From NCBI RefSeq assembly GCF_023091745.1, contig NC_068930.1, positions 10,004,262-10,068,261 on the forward strand: 64,000 nt of DNA. The letters run 5' to 3'. The notes below the pieces were generated by a model. It had not been told where the DNA came from. It did not search any database and was given only the letters and a program-made list of their open reading frames with translations. Origin of the DNA: Budorcas taxicolor (lineage: Eukaryota; Chordata; Mammalia; Artiodactyla; Bovidae). This document shows, piece after piece, positions 46,663 through 55,722 of the stretch (position 1 is its first letter; every line of letters starts with the position of its first letter). The position numbers and the translations under genes are program-made.

Positions 46663-47270
46663 CTTGGTAAGTTCTTGCAGGACGCTACATGGTTGTAACT
46701 TCCAGCTGAGGCCCAGAAGTCCATGGAGGCTGTATTCCTCAGTAATGAGCACAAAACCAGTCACATGACTCTCAAAACTGGGAGCCAGTTGAGAGTCTAG
46801 AAGGACTGAGCTATTGGATATCAGAGATCTGTAAAGAAGGTCTCTTTGGAGAAGACTGAGCTGACAGTACCCACACCCCACCCAAGAAGGGGGAAGTGGA
46901 GCTGCTTCTTCCTTCCTTTCATCAAGAGAGACAGGCTTCCAAGAGACCATGTGGCGTGCTTGACATGAGTCCCTTGCCATAAAGGGGACCCAGTGGACTG
47001 ACTGCTCAGGAAATCTTGAGCACAAGAAATCAAACTCTGGTAGGATTGTTTAATTAATGATCTATCCTTGGAAAAACTACCTAGACCAAGGACTAAATTC
47101 AGCACAGTGCCTGGCACACACAGGGTGCTCTCTGTCCACCATAGCAGTCTTGGTAATTATTCTTGCCCTTGGATGTGAGGCTTGGTAAAGGGGTAAACCC
47201 CTCCAGGAGAAGGTTTCACTGCTTCATGACTGCTTATTGGATAATCTGGGGCTGGGTCTTGGTTCTTGAA
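46663..47270. other. Unique intergenic sequence
   Basis: No gene or repeat was recognised. Confidence 0.4.
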
Positions 47271-47465
47271 CTTCCCTGGTGGCTCAGACGGTAAAGTGTC
47301 TGCCTGCAACGTGGGAGACCCAGGTTCGATCGTCAGGTCGGGACGATCCCCTGGAGAAGGAAATGGCAACCCACTCCAGTACTCTTGCTTGGAAAATCCC
47401 ATGGATGGAGGAGACTGGTAGGCTACAGCCCATGGGGTTGCAAAGAGTCGGACACGACTGAGAGA
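47271..47465 (+). mobile_element. Bov-tA SINE, forward
   Basis: Head ACTTCCCTGGTGGCTCAGAC, B-box-like GGTTCGATCG, body, and tail AGTCGGACACGACTGAGAGA. Confidence 0.95.
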
Positions 47466-49179
47466 CTTCTCTCTCACTCTTTGTTAGTTCTCGGAGAGCT
47501 GTCATCACAAGCACAGCCGGGGCACTCTGTGAGATCTGAAGGGAACAGATCTAGGCATCTCTTCCACAACCCATCTCTGCCTCCAAACATCCTCCCCCTC
47601 CACCTTTGTAAGTTCCATCATTCACCTTCCTTTGGGTATTACTCTAAAAGCTGCTCTTGACCGTAGAGGACACAGAACATTGACCTGCGGATGGGTTAGT
47701 GCCCTGGATTGCTCTGGGCTATGGATACCTGCCATTTTCTTTCAGGCTGCCTGGCACCTTACCTCCTTCCTTCCCATGGTGGGGGTGCCCCACCACGGGA
47801 ACCTCAGTCGACAGGGCACAGGCAGGGCTGTGCTGGAGGGAGAGTCGCCAGCCCACCAGAGCCGAGATTCCTAAACTCTCAGGAGTCTTTTGAGTGTTAA
47901 GTGGTTGTCAGATAAAAATCAGTCATGGTAGGAATTTTGACACCACAGAAGTCAGCAAGTTGCCACAGATCAGAGTTTTTCCCACTGGAGAAGAGACTGT
48001 TAAAAATTTGCCAACCCATCGCTAGGCACTAAGTGCATCACCAAGGCTGAACCAGTTGATCCTATCTGAGGCTCTGAATCTGGAGAAAGTGATCTGAGAT
48101 GAAAGCACAAGACAGAACCCCCTTCCTGCAGCAGCCTCTGGCCACAGCAGGAGTATCTTCTTGGGGGTGGCAGTGCTCAGGGAGCCCTGGCATGACCTAG
48201 CCCAGGTCTTCCTTCTGCCCGATTTCCTTTGTTTCTGCCCAGCTTCCAAGCCTCTTTCCCCTGCCTTCCCATCAATTCCAAGAGTTTTCCTTTCCTGCTA
48301 AGTGAACCAGAGTCAGTTCCTCCCAAGGGGTCTGTCAGGTATAGATGGCTAATCATCTATACACAGAGGTCCTCAAAGGAGGAGAAGCAACTTTCATTTA
48401 TGGAAATGAAAGTTACCTACTGTGTGCCAAGCAGCAGCTATCTAACAACTAAAAATGCCATTAATTCTTCTGTGGATTGTTCCACTGTCATGAATTGATA
48501 CTAATCTATTGATAAATATTCGAACTCCACAATGGGTAAAGTGCTGCACAAGAAACTATGGGACATACTGACAAAGCTGAACAATCTGTACCGCCCTTCC
48601 GGAATTTATGGTTTAGCTGGCGACATTGGTATGTGCTCACGAGGCTGAATATCTGTCTGGACACAAGTTCTCACTTGTAAGGAGTATGGGGAGTTGTAAC
48701 TTCCAATTCTGGGGATCAGGGGAGGCTTTCTGGAGAAAGTGGGGTTTGAGCAGAGCCTCCACCATGGCCACCTCTGTGTGTGTGTGTGTGAAGAATGTTA
48801 TTTCCTTTATCCATTTCTTTTTTTTTTTTCCAAAAGTAAAATAGTTTTCTACTGGAAAATCCCATACATTCATTTCCAGAAAGGGTTCAGCAACATACAG
48901 AGGACTTAACCTGTGAAGGGAGCCACCTGCAGCCCCACCAGCCCCAGTTGACCACATGGAGCAGTGCCACCAACAACCCTTCAGCCCAGCTGCACAACCC
49001 TGCTCTGCGTGCTGTTGTGCAACCAGCTGTTTTCATTCAAAATATGTCATGGACGTTTTTCCATGCCAATTATTCCCAATCTGCATCATATTTAAGTGGC
49101 TGGAGAGTATTCCCTTATATGGATGTACTCCAAATTAATCAAATCCCCATTGATAAACATTCAGTGTTTCGGGCAAGGG
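47466..49179. other. Unique intergenic sequence
   Basis: No gene or named repeat was recognised. A (TG)8 run lies at 48775-48790. Confidence 0.45.
48775..48790. repeat. (TG)8 microsatellite
   Basis: An uninterrupted TG run of 16 bp. Confidence 0.9.
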
Positions 49180-49395
49180 CAGGGAGTCAGGAGCCCCATA
49201 GTCCAAGCATACATCTTGGCTCTGCCACTGACCAGCTGGCTGTTCTTGAGAGGAAAACTAACCTCTGACTGCAGGTTCCCTTTCTATAAAATAGGGGTAT
49301 TAAGAATACCCACTGCAGAGAAAGGTCATGAGTAGGTATTTGTTAAACTTTGTAACAGTTTCCAGCACATAGTAGATGCTCAATTAGAACCAACT
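49180..49395 (+). mobile_element. MIR SINE, forward
   Basis: CTTGGCTCTGCCACTGACCA, then TTCTATAAAATAGGGGTATT and CCAGCACATAGTAGATGCTC are the MIR core and 3' end in the right order. Confidence 0.85.
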
Positions 49396-49446
49396 GTTGT
49401 TGCCATCACATAGTGGGGTTGTGACCACCATCACCTGTGCTGCCCT

Positions 49447-49657
49447 GCTTAATCACTCAGTCCTGTCTGACTCTTTGCAACCCCATGGCCTGCCAGGTTC
49501 TCAGTCCTGTCTGACTCTTTGCAACCCCATGGCCTGCCAGGTTCCTCTGTCCATGGGGATTCTCCAGACCAGGGGACCGTCCCAATCCAGGGATTGAACC
49601 CAGGTCTCCTTCATTGTAGGAGGAGTCTTTACATTCTGAGCCACCAAGGAAGCCCCT
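49447..49657 (-). mobile_element. Bov-tA SINE, reverse, with an internal 44-bp tandem duplication
   Basis: The tail half is duplicated exactly: 49456-49499 and 49500-49543 are identical 44-bp copies starting CTCAGTCCTGTCTGACTCTT. The rest of the element follows, ending CTGAGCCACCAAGGAAGCCC. Some of the usual body after the duplication is missing. Confidence 0.95.
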
Positions 49658-49688
49658 CCCCGCCATTACCTACTTAGGATAAAACTTA

Positions 49689-49875
49689 GAAAGTGAAAGT
49701 CACTCATCATGTCCGACTCTTTGAAACCCCATGCACTATACAGTCCATGGAATTCTCCAGGCCAGAACCCTGGAGTGGGTAGCCATTCCCTTCTCCAGGG
49801 AATCTTCCCACCGCAGGGATCAAACGCAGGTCCCCCGAACTGCACGCAGATTCTTTACCAGCTGAGCTACCCCAC
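49689..49875 (-). mobile_element. Bov-tA SINE, reverse, with 22-bp target site duplication
   Basis: It begins GAAAGTGAAAGTCACTCATC and ends CCAGCTGAGCTACCCC. The flanks 49667-49688 and 49876-49897 match over 22 bp with one mismatch, a long and well-preserved duplication. Confidence 0.96.
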
Positions 49876-49897
49876 TACCTACTTCGGATAAAACTTA

Positions 49898-50259
49898 TAA
49901 GAGGAATGAAACAGGTAAACGGTAAACATATTAAAATGCTAATAAACATCACCCAGTTGCCCTCCAGAAACGCCCCCAGCGTCGCAGGGGGCCTGGTGTC
50001 GGCAGGAGGCAGCGGGAGAGGCAGTCCCTGCCTCTGGGCCCGGAGCACTGTCTCCCTGACGAGCCACCAGCAGACCAGCCGGTGAGGTCTCCCGACTCGC
50101 CCAGCCTTCCGGGTGGCATTCTGGAGTACAAAGCAAGAGGAAAATTAACAGCAAGTCAGGTCAGACTCCCTTTGATTTCTAGAAGGAAAACTAGGGTTGA
50201 GGCCATATTCAAAAATATAGGTCAAATCTTGGTTTCTGTGGTTACCAAACACTGTCAGC
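49898..50259. other. Unique sequence before the CpG island
   Basis: No gene or repeat was recognised. CpG density rises from about 50250. Confidence 0.4.
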
Positions 50260-50390
50260 CACCAATGACTCCCTCCCTCGGGGGCGATGCCAGGGTTCCG
50301 AGGCCTGGCAGCCGGACCCGGCTCCCCTCGGTCTCCGCCCGCCGCCGGCGCAGGGGCCCGCCCGCTCCGAGCGCCGCGGGCCGGCCGGGG

Positions 50391-50458
50391 GGTCCGCGGG
50401 GAGCGCGGCGGGGGCGGGCGCGGGGGTCCGCGGGGAGCGCGGCGGGGGCGGGCCCGGG
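50391..50458. repeat. 34-bp tandem duplication in the CpG island
   Basis: Two adjacent 34-bp copies beginning GGTCCGCGGGGAGCGCGGCG, with a single mismatch, at 50391-50424 and 50425-50458. Confidence 0.92.
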
Positions 50459-50709
50459 GCGCCTGCCCTCCGCCGCTTGGCGCGGGGAGCGGCTCGGCGC
50501 GGCGGCGGCGGGGCTGGCTGCCCCCTCCCCGCCGGCCCGGCTCCGCGCGCCCCCGGGGCAGGGAGCGCGCTGCCCGGCCCGGGGCCCAGCCCGCCCGCCC
50601 GGGGAGGAGGGGCCGCCGCCGCGGGAACAATGCGGCCGGTGTTCCGCGGCCCCGCCCCTCCACGCCCCTCGGCCCAGCCGCCGCGGGCCCGGCGCAGAGG
50701 GAAGGGCCC

Positions 50710-50719
50710 CCTTATTTGG
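50710..50719. promoter_or_regulatory. CArG box (CCTTATTTGG)
   Basis: A perfect CC(A/T)6GG match, the SRF-binding consensus, inside a GC-rich island where runs of six A/T are rare. SRF acts on muscle and growth-response genes. Binding is inferred from the motif only. Confidence 0.55.
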
Positions 50720-50924
50720 TCTTGGAAAGAAAGGGGAAAGGTTATCCCCAGATGCCTGCAGCGTTGGGTCATCGGCCCGCGGTCCTGGGCCCGCGCCCGG
50801 GAGCAGTGCCCGCTCCCGCCGGGAGGTGGCGGCGCCGCGCCGCGCCGCGCCGGGCCGCCCGGTAAACAAGCCCGCGGCTCCGGGTGCCCCGGCCCGCGGC
50901 CTTTTGTGTGCGCCTCGGGGGCGG

Positions 50925-51110
50925 GGCGGGGGTGACGGGGGCGGGGCGAGGGGCGGGGCGAGGGGCGGGAGGGGCGGTGACTGGGGAGAGGGGGGCGGGG
51001 CGGGGCGATGACTGGGGACGGGGAGGGGCGGTGACGGGGGGTGACCAGGGGGAGGGGGAGGTGGCCGGGAGGGAGGGGTGACCGGGTTGCGGTGACGGGG
51101 TAGCCGGCTC
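50925..51110. repeat. G-rich degenerate minisatellite
   Basis: Irregular repeats of units like GGGGCGGTGACTGGGGA and GGGGAGGGGCGGTGACGGGG. The plus strand carries many runs of three or more G, so G-quadruplex formation is possible. Open frames crossing it are low-complexity. Confidence 0.88.
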
Positions 51111-51347
51111 GACAAGGAGACAAAGCCCCTGTGTGCGGCGACTGTCAAGCCCTCAGTGCCGGGGAGCGGGCCGCGGTCGCAGGGTGTGACCCGGCGGTGC
51201 GGACTCCAGGCGAACCCTGGAGTGCACGAGGGGCGCGCGGTGGGGAGGCCGCCTGCTGCGGGGCCTCAGTGAGGCGCCGCCTCGGTCCCCCCGGCCGCCC
51301 CTCAGGTGAGCTGTGCGCGCGGAGCCGGCCGCCGCCTTCTCTTGGCC

Positions 51348-51556
51348 GCTGTGTGTTAGTCGCTCACTGGTGTCTGACTCTGTGACTCCGCGGGCTGTGG
51401 CCCCGCCAGGCTCCTCTGTCCATGGGATTCTCCACACAAGAACACTGCCGTGGGTGGCCATGCCCTTCTCCACAGGAACTTCCCGACCCAGGGATCGAAC
51501 CCGGTCTCCTTCATCGCAGGCAGATTCTCTGCCTTTTGAGCCGGGCGGAAGCCGAG
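51348..51556 (-). mobile_element. Bov-tA SINE, reverse, at the CpG-island edge
   Basis: A diverged, GC-shifted copy: GTGTCTGACTCTGTGACTCC, CAGGCTCCTCTGTCCATGGG and GGGATCGAACCCGGTCTCC. It retains more CpG than most other copies here, as expected for a copy lying at an unmethylated island edge. Confidence 0.88.
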
Positions 51557-51589
51557 GCCTGGAAGCGCTGGACAGAGCAAACCCGCGCT

Positions 51590-51715
51590 CGCTGACCCTA
51601 ATTGCTGACCCTCACACCACACCCGCAAGCCAGGACTCATCTCTCCGCTGTACACGTGGTTCTGAGAGGCGGGGGTCACGGCACAGCAGATGGCACAGCC
51701 GGGATTGGAACCCTT
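51590..51715 (-). mobile_element. MIR fragment, reverse
   Basis: GCACAGCCGGGATTGGAACC is the reversed MIR core end; the rest is diverged. Confidence 0.5.
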
Positions 51716-51788
51716 GTCCTCCACTCCAGAGCCAGAGCCGCCCTACAGTGAAGGGCGTTTCACCTCTCCAGAAAGAAACGGAACGTGC

Positions 51789-51970
51789 TCATCGCTCGGT
51801 CGTGACCGACTCTTTGGGACCCCATGGACTGTAGTACACCAGGCTCCTCTGTTCATAGGGATTCTCCAGGCAGGAATACTGGAGTGGGTAGCCTTTTCCT
51901 TCTCCAGGGGAACTTCCCAACCCAGGGATCGAACCCAGGTCTCCTGCATTGTAGGCAGATTCTTTGCCTC
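51789..51970 (-). mobile_element. Bov-tA SINE, reverse
   Basis: GTGACCGACTCTTTGGGACC, body, and GGGATCGAACCCAGGTCTCC. The tRNA head is cut short after GCAGATTCTTTGCC. Confidence 0.93.
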
Positions 51971-53194
51971 GTTCCAAATAAAGCTCCTGTAATATGTATC
52001 ATTCTCCAGAGTTCTGTAAAAAGAACTGAAAGATTAACATGATTTGAATTTCTTCAGCAGAACAAAGCAAAAGCCATCACCGTGCGTAGGTGGCTCTGGT
52101 GGGTGAACCTGCACCCCCAGCTGGGAAGGAGACCCAAGTGGGGAGCTGGAGCTTCTGCTTTTACTGCTTTGGGGGTGCACCATCCCGTGAGGTACCTGCT
52201 ACTCCGCAGAGGGCTCCAAAGAGGGGCCCGCCAGGGGGGAAGCTGTTCTAACTTTTATTTTCTATTTTAGGCAAGTTGCAGGCAGCCCTTTTGTTTGGCT
52301 GAGGTCCCACAGGCTCCCCTCCTCTGCCCATTGTTCCATCTGCCTTCTGAGGATGGGAGTCGGGGGTGTGCCAATAATTTTCACTTAGGAGACCTGCTTC
52401 ATGTTTCCTCATCTGGAAAGAAATTAATTTTTCAAGCCACACAATTATAGGCAACTTTTTAAAGAGTTTCAAGAATGACAGTTTCATACTTAGATTAACT
52501 AATGCCAGATTTTCTTTAAAAAAAACAAAACAAAACAAAATTTGTGTGAACAAAGTTAAATCCAAGAAATGTGGTTTTTCTCTATCTCATTGTAAAAAAA
52601 AAAGAAAAAAAAGCTGCTTCTACCAGTTTTGGGGGGTTTCCAGGTTTCCAAGAATTTACTTAGCTTGCTACATAGTATATTTCTGTGGAAAAATTATAGC
52701 AAGAATATCTTTCAGATCATTGCTTTCCAGTCATTGTTTTATTGGTTCCCAGATTCCACAAGAACCAGCACTGTCTGGATTTGCCCTGACATTCCAGAGT
52801 CCAGGTCCCCATCTGGGCAACCAGAGTCCTTCTCAGGATGAAGAACAGGCAGTCAGGGCTGTTGCCTTGTCCTTCCCAGAAATGCTGGCAAACCAGAGTG
52901 TGGTGTCCTCTGAGCCCTGGCTCTGCACTTCACCCTCTCCAATATCTTGATTGGTTCCATTTGGTTGCCTGGATTCTGCTTCCTGCCTATGCCTTGTGGC
53001 AAGTGGAGCTCACCTCCCTGTCATCTCAGGGGTTGCCCTGTTTGGAGGCGCAATGGCATCCAGCCACCCAGAGTGGACGTGGGGGACAGAGCTATGCAGA
53101 TTTGACCCTGCTTCTTAACTCCTATGCTTCAGCTGTGTGAAGATTTAATGATTCTTCATATGTAGGACTTGGGGAGCAGAACAGGGCACACCTC
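51971..53194. other. Unique intergenic sequence
   Basis: No gene or named repeat was recognised. A-rich runs lie near 52517-52540 and 52595-52610. Confidence 0.4.
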
Positions 53195-53290
53195 CCAGGG
53201 TCGTGTGGGAGGGTCAAATGAAATGATGTCTATAAAACCCTTAGCCAGGGCTTGGCACCTGAAAAGGGCTCAATAGATGTTTGGTGAGTA
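53195..53290 (+). mobile_element. MIR 3' end, forward
   Basis: AGCCAGGGCTTGGCACCTGA then GGGCTCAATAGATGTTTGG is a MIR 3'-end pattern. Confidence 0.7.
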
Positions 53291-53359
53291 GTATAATCAG
53301 CTACCTCTTTCTGAGAGTAAGCTGTCTGCTACAAACTATTTTAAGGCTCTCTACATATG

Positions 53360-53480
53360 CACTTGAATCCCATGGAAAACCTAAGATGTAGATAAAATTA
53401 TTGTATGTTCGGGTGGCTTTAGTAAGTTTCCCAAAGTCACACAGATAGTATATGGCAGGACCAGGATCTATCTGACTCTG
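53360..53480 (-). mobile_element. MIR, reverse
   Basis: TTTCCCAAAGTCACACAGAT then AGTATATGGCAGGACCAGGA is the reversed MIR core. Confidence 0.68.
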
Positions 53481-53659
53481 AAGTGTGTGCCCTTTTGATT
53501 ATGGACAACCTAGGGAGAAGGAAAAAGTCATAAATGGTTTTCCAGTGAACAGCAGCCACTGTTGGATCTCTTGATTGCCCTCTACCTAAATTCCCAAAGC
53601 CTCTTGGGCCCCTTGTAAGCCCAGGCTAGAGATAGGTCTATGTACTGATCAGAATTCTC

Positions 53660-53950
53660 TGTTTTGGCAAAAGACAGAAGCCCAACCCAAACTAGTTTAA
53701 GCAAAATAGAGATATAATTGGCTTATGAAACTGATAATGGAAAGGTTCAGCTTCAGGCATGGCTCGATCCAGGTGTTCAATAATATTATCTGGACTTGGC
53801 CTTCTCAATCTCTCAGTTCTAGTTTCTTTCCATGTTGGCTTATTCTCATGTTGGCTCTTTCACTGACTCTTTTTGGCCCTCATCAGTCAGGCCCAAGTAA
53901 ACTTGGGTTCTTTAAAAAAAATCATGGTTCTGTTTATTAAAAGAGGTAAG
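53660..53950 (+). mobile_element. Old interspersed repeat, family not assigned
   Basis: CCCAAACTAGTTTAAGCAAA, TTCAGGCATGGCTCGATCCA and CATGTTGGCTTATTCTCATG follow the order of a common mammalian repeat that I recognise by sequence but cannot name safely. Confidence 0.55.
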
Positions 53951-55226
53951 GGATGTTGACAGGATGGAACAATCGCTGTCCACTCCACCGTACCTATGTA
54001 GCACCATCAATCACAAAGATGATAGAGAAAAAATGTTAATAGTGAACATTTCTGACGTAAAGGACACTCATAAGTGAACCAGACAAGGGAAGGGTAGTTA
54101 GAACTGTTTCCAGTTACACAGAGAACCCAAGAGCACACAGGATCCTCCAGTTTCAAGTCAGGCTAGGTGATTCTAAAAGACAGAGTAAAACCTTAATGTC
54201 ACAGAGACTTATGCTGGGAGAGCGTTAGAAATCCTCAGTGTCCTACTGCAGTAAAATGCTTTAAAAATATATAATAATAGAAATATAGTACATAATAAAA
54301 TGCTATAATGGTACAAATATATACAGATATATGTAAAAGTTTATATGTGTACATATGTACTTTTATAATCATATATAAATTAATGTAAAAATGCAGTAAA
54401 GTCCTATTGAACTAGCTGCACTAAAGATCCTTGCGGACCCTTAATGAGAGTCACCAGACACACAACTATAAATAAAACATTACAATCCACAGGGTGGATG
54501 CCGGGCTGTTGACGAGGTTGGTCACAAGCTGCGTGATGATTTGTCCCTTGCACCAATCTGATGTAATTCAAACTGGTGCCTGAGCAAACTGGCAAATTAT
54601 TAGATGTCACGGACCTTTGGTCACTTCTCAAACTGTCAAACTTGATTATGTTCACTGGATAAGTCCAATGTGCTGCTTTCCTGCTACTGAATGTGTCCTG
54701 AGCCACGGGTGAGGCCGCTGAGGCCCATACGTTCTGGCCTGAGGGTGCTTCTGGGCACCCAGGGACAGGAATGGAAAGTGGGCAGGCTTCTCATCTTCTG
54801 CCTGAGGAGGGGGGTTTCCTGCCCCCCATGCTCCCCTTCTGGGCCTTGTCCCCACTCCACATCCTGCACTGTCCCCATCACTGGGGTACAGACTCTGGAC
54901 CCCATTCGGAGGAGCAAAATTGCCCTCAATGTCAATCAGGGTGTGGATTGGTCCAGGGATACTTCAGTGTCGTATCCACTGCAAGAACAGGGACCAGGTA
55001 AAACCCACCCGAAGAGAAAGTCTCTCCAGAAAGCCCATTGTCTCTCCTGGTTCTCTGGCTGCCAACATTATTAGCTTCATTTTTTTTCACAGAACGAACT
55101 GGGGCTTCAAGGAGTTCTTCTGTTACTTGCCCCAAATCACACAGAGAGAAAGAAAATGAGACCAGATTTAGTCCTGGCCCAGGAAATCTGTGCATTCCCT
55201 TATCAAGTCATTATTGGGCACTTCCT
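53951..55226. other. Unique intergenic sequence
   Basis: No gene was recognised. A TATA-rich low-complexity stretch lies at about 54265-54380 and a weak reversed MIR core (GTTACTTGCCCCAAATCACA) at about 55100-55145. Confidence 0.45.
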
Positions 55227-55237
55227 AGGTGCCAGGC

Positions 55238-55451
55238 TTCCCAGGTGGCTCATTGGTAAAGAATCTGCCTGCCAATGCATATATCTATTACATCTAACCC
55301 CAGTTAGATCCCTGGGTTGGGAAAATGCCCTGGAGCAGGAAATGGTGACCCACTCCAGTATTCTTGCCTGGAGAATCCCATGGACAGAGGAGCCTGGTGG
55401 TCCATAGGGCTGCAAAGAGTTGAATGCGACTGAGCAACTGAGCACGCACGC
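55238..55451 (+). mobile_element. Bov-tA SINE, forward, with 11-bp target site duplication
   Basis: Head TTCCCAGGTGGCTCATTGGT, B-box region CCAGTTAGATCCCTGGG (with an A-T-rich insertion before it), body, and tail CTGAGCAACTGAGCACG. The 11-bp repeat aggtgccaggc lies at 55227-55237 and 55452-55462. Confidence 0.95.
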
Positions 55452-55634
55452 AGGTGCCAGGCAGGGTTCTGGGGCGTGTGAATGCCCTGAGGAGCAGAAC
55501 AGGCTCCCTCAGTGAGTTTAGGATCTACTGGGAGACAGACTTCCTAGAGCCATCGTAAAGCGTGTTACGTATCAAGTTATGTGCAGCACTGTGAAGGTGG
55601 GGTACCCCGGGTGTGATGCCTGCCATGGGCGATC

Positions 55635-55722
55635 TGTCTTCACCTGGGCTCTCCTACAAGCTGACCCTGGGACTGAGTTGTCTTCACCTGGGCTCTCCTA
55701 CAAGCTGACCCTGGGACTGAGT
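55635..55722. repeat. Perfect 44-bp tandem duplication
   Basis: 55635-55678 and 55679-55722 are identical 44-bp copies beginning TGTCTTCACCTGGGCTCTCC. The sequence is unique otherwise. Confidence 0.97.

Larger units (their letters stand above)
50260..51330. promoter_or_regulatory. CpG island with no recognised gene
   Basis: About 1.1 kb of very high GC and CpG content in otherwise AT-normal intergenic DNA. Long open frames exist in all directions (for example 50082-51011 plus and 50242-51123 minus) but consist of Arg/Pro/Ala/Gly-rich translated GC sequence, with no domain or exon-like boundary. It contains a CArG box (50710), a 34-bp tandem duplication (50391) and a G-rich minisatellite (50925). 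This could be the first-exon promoter of a neighbouring gene or non-coding RNA, or a distal element. From remembered human gene order, PGPEP1L and then IGF1R lie upstream of SYNM, but I did not find exons of either here. Confidence 0.75.

Noticed and set aside
40000..47700. Exons of PGPEP1L or IGF1R, expected near SYNM in mammals
   Set aside because: I looked for recognisable peptide fragments of the pyroglutamyl peptidase family and of the receptor kinase in the open frames and found none. They may lie beyond the right edge.
50082..51011. 309-codon open frame through the CpG island
   Set aside because: It is Pro/Arg/Gly/Ala-rich with no domain, and several equally long frames exist on both strands. 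GC content and lack of stop codons explain it.
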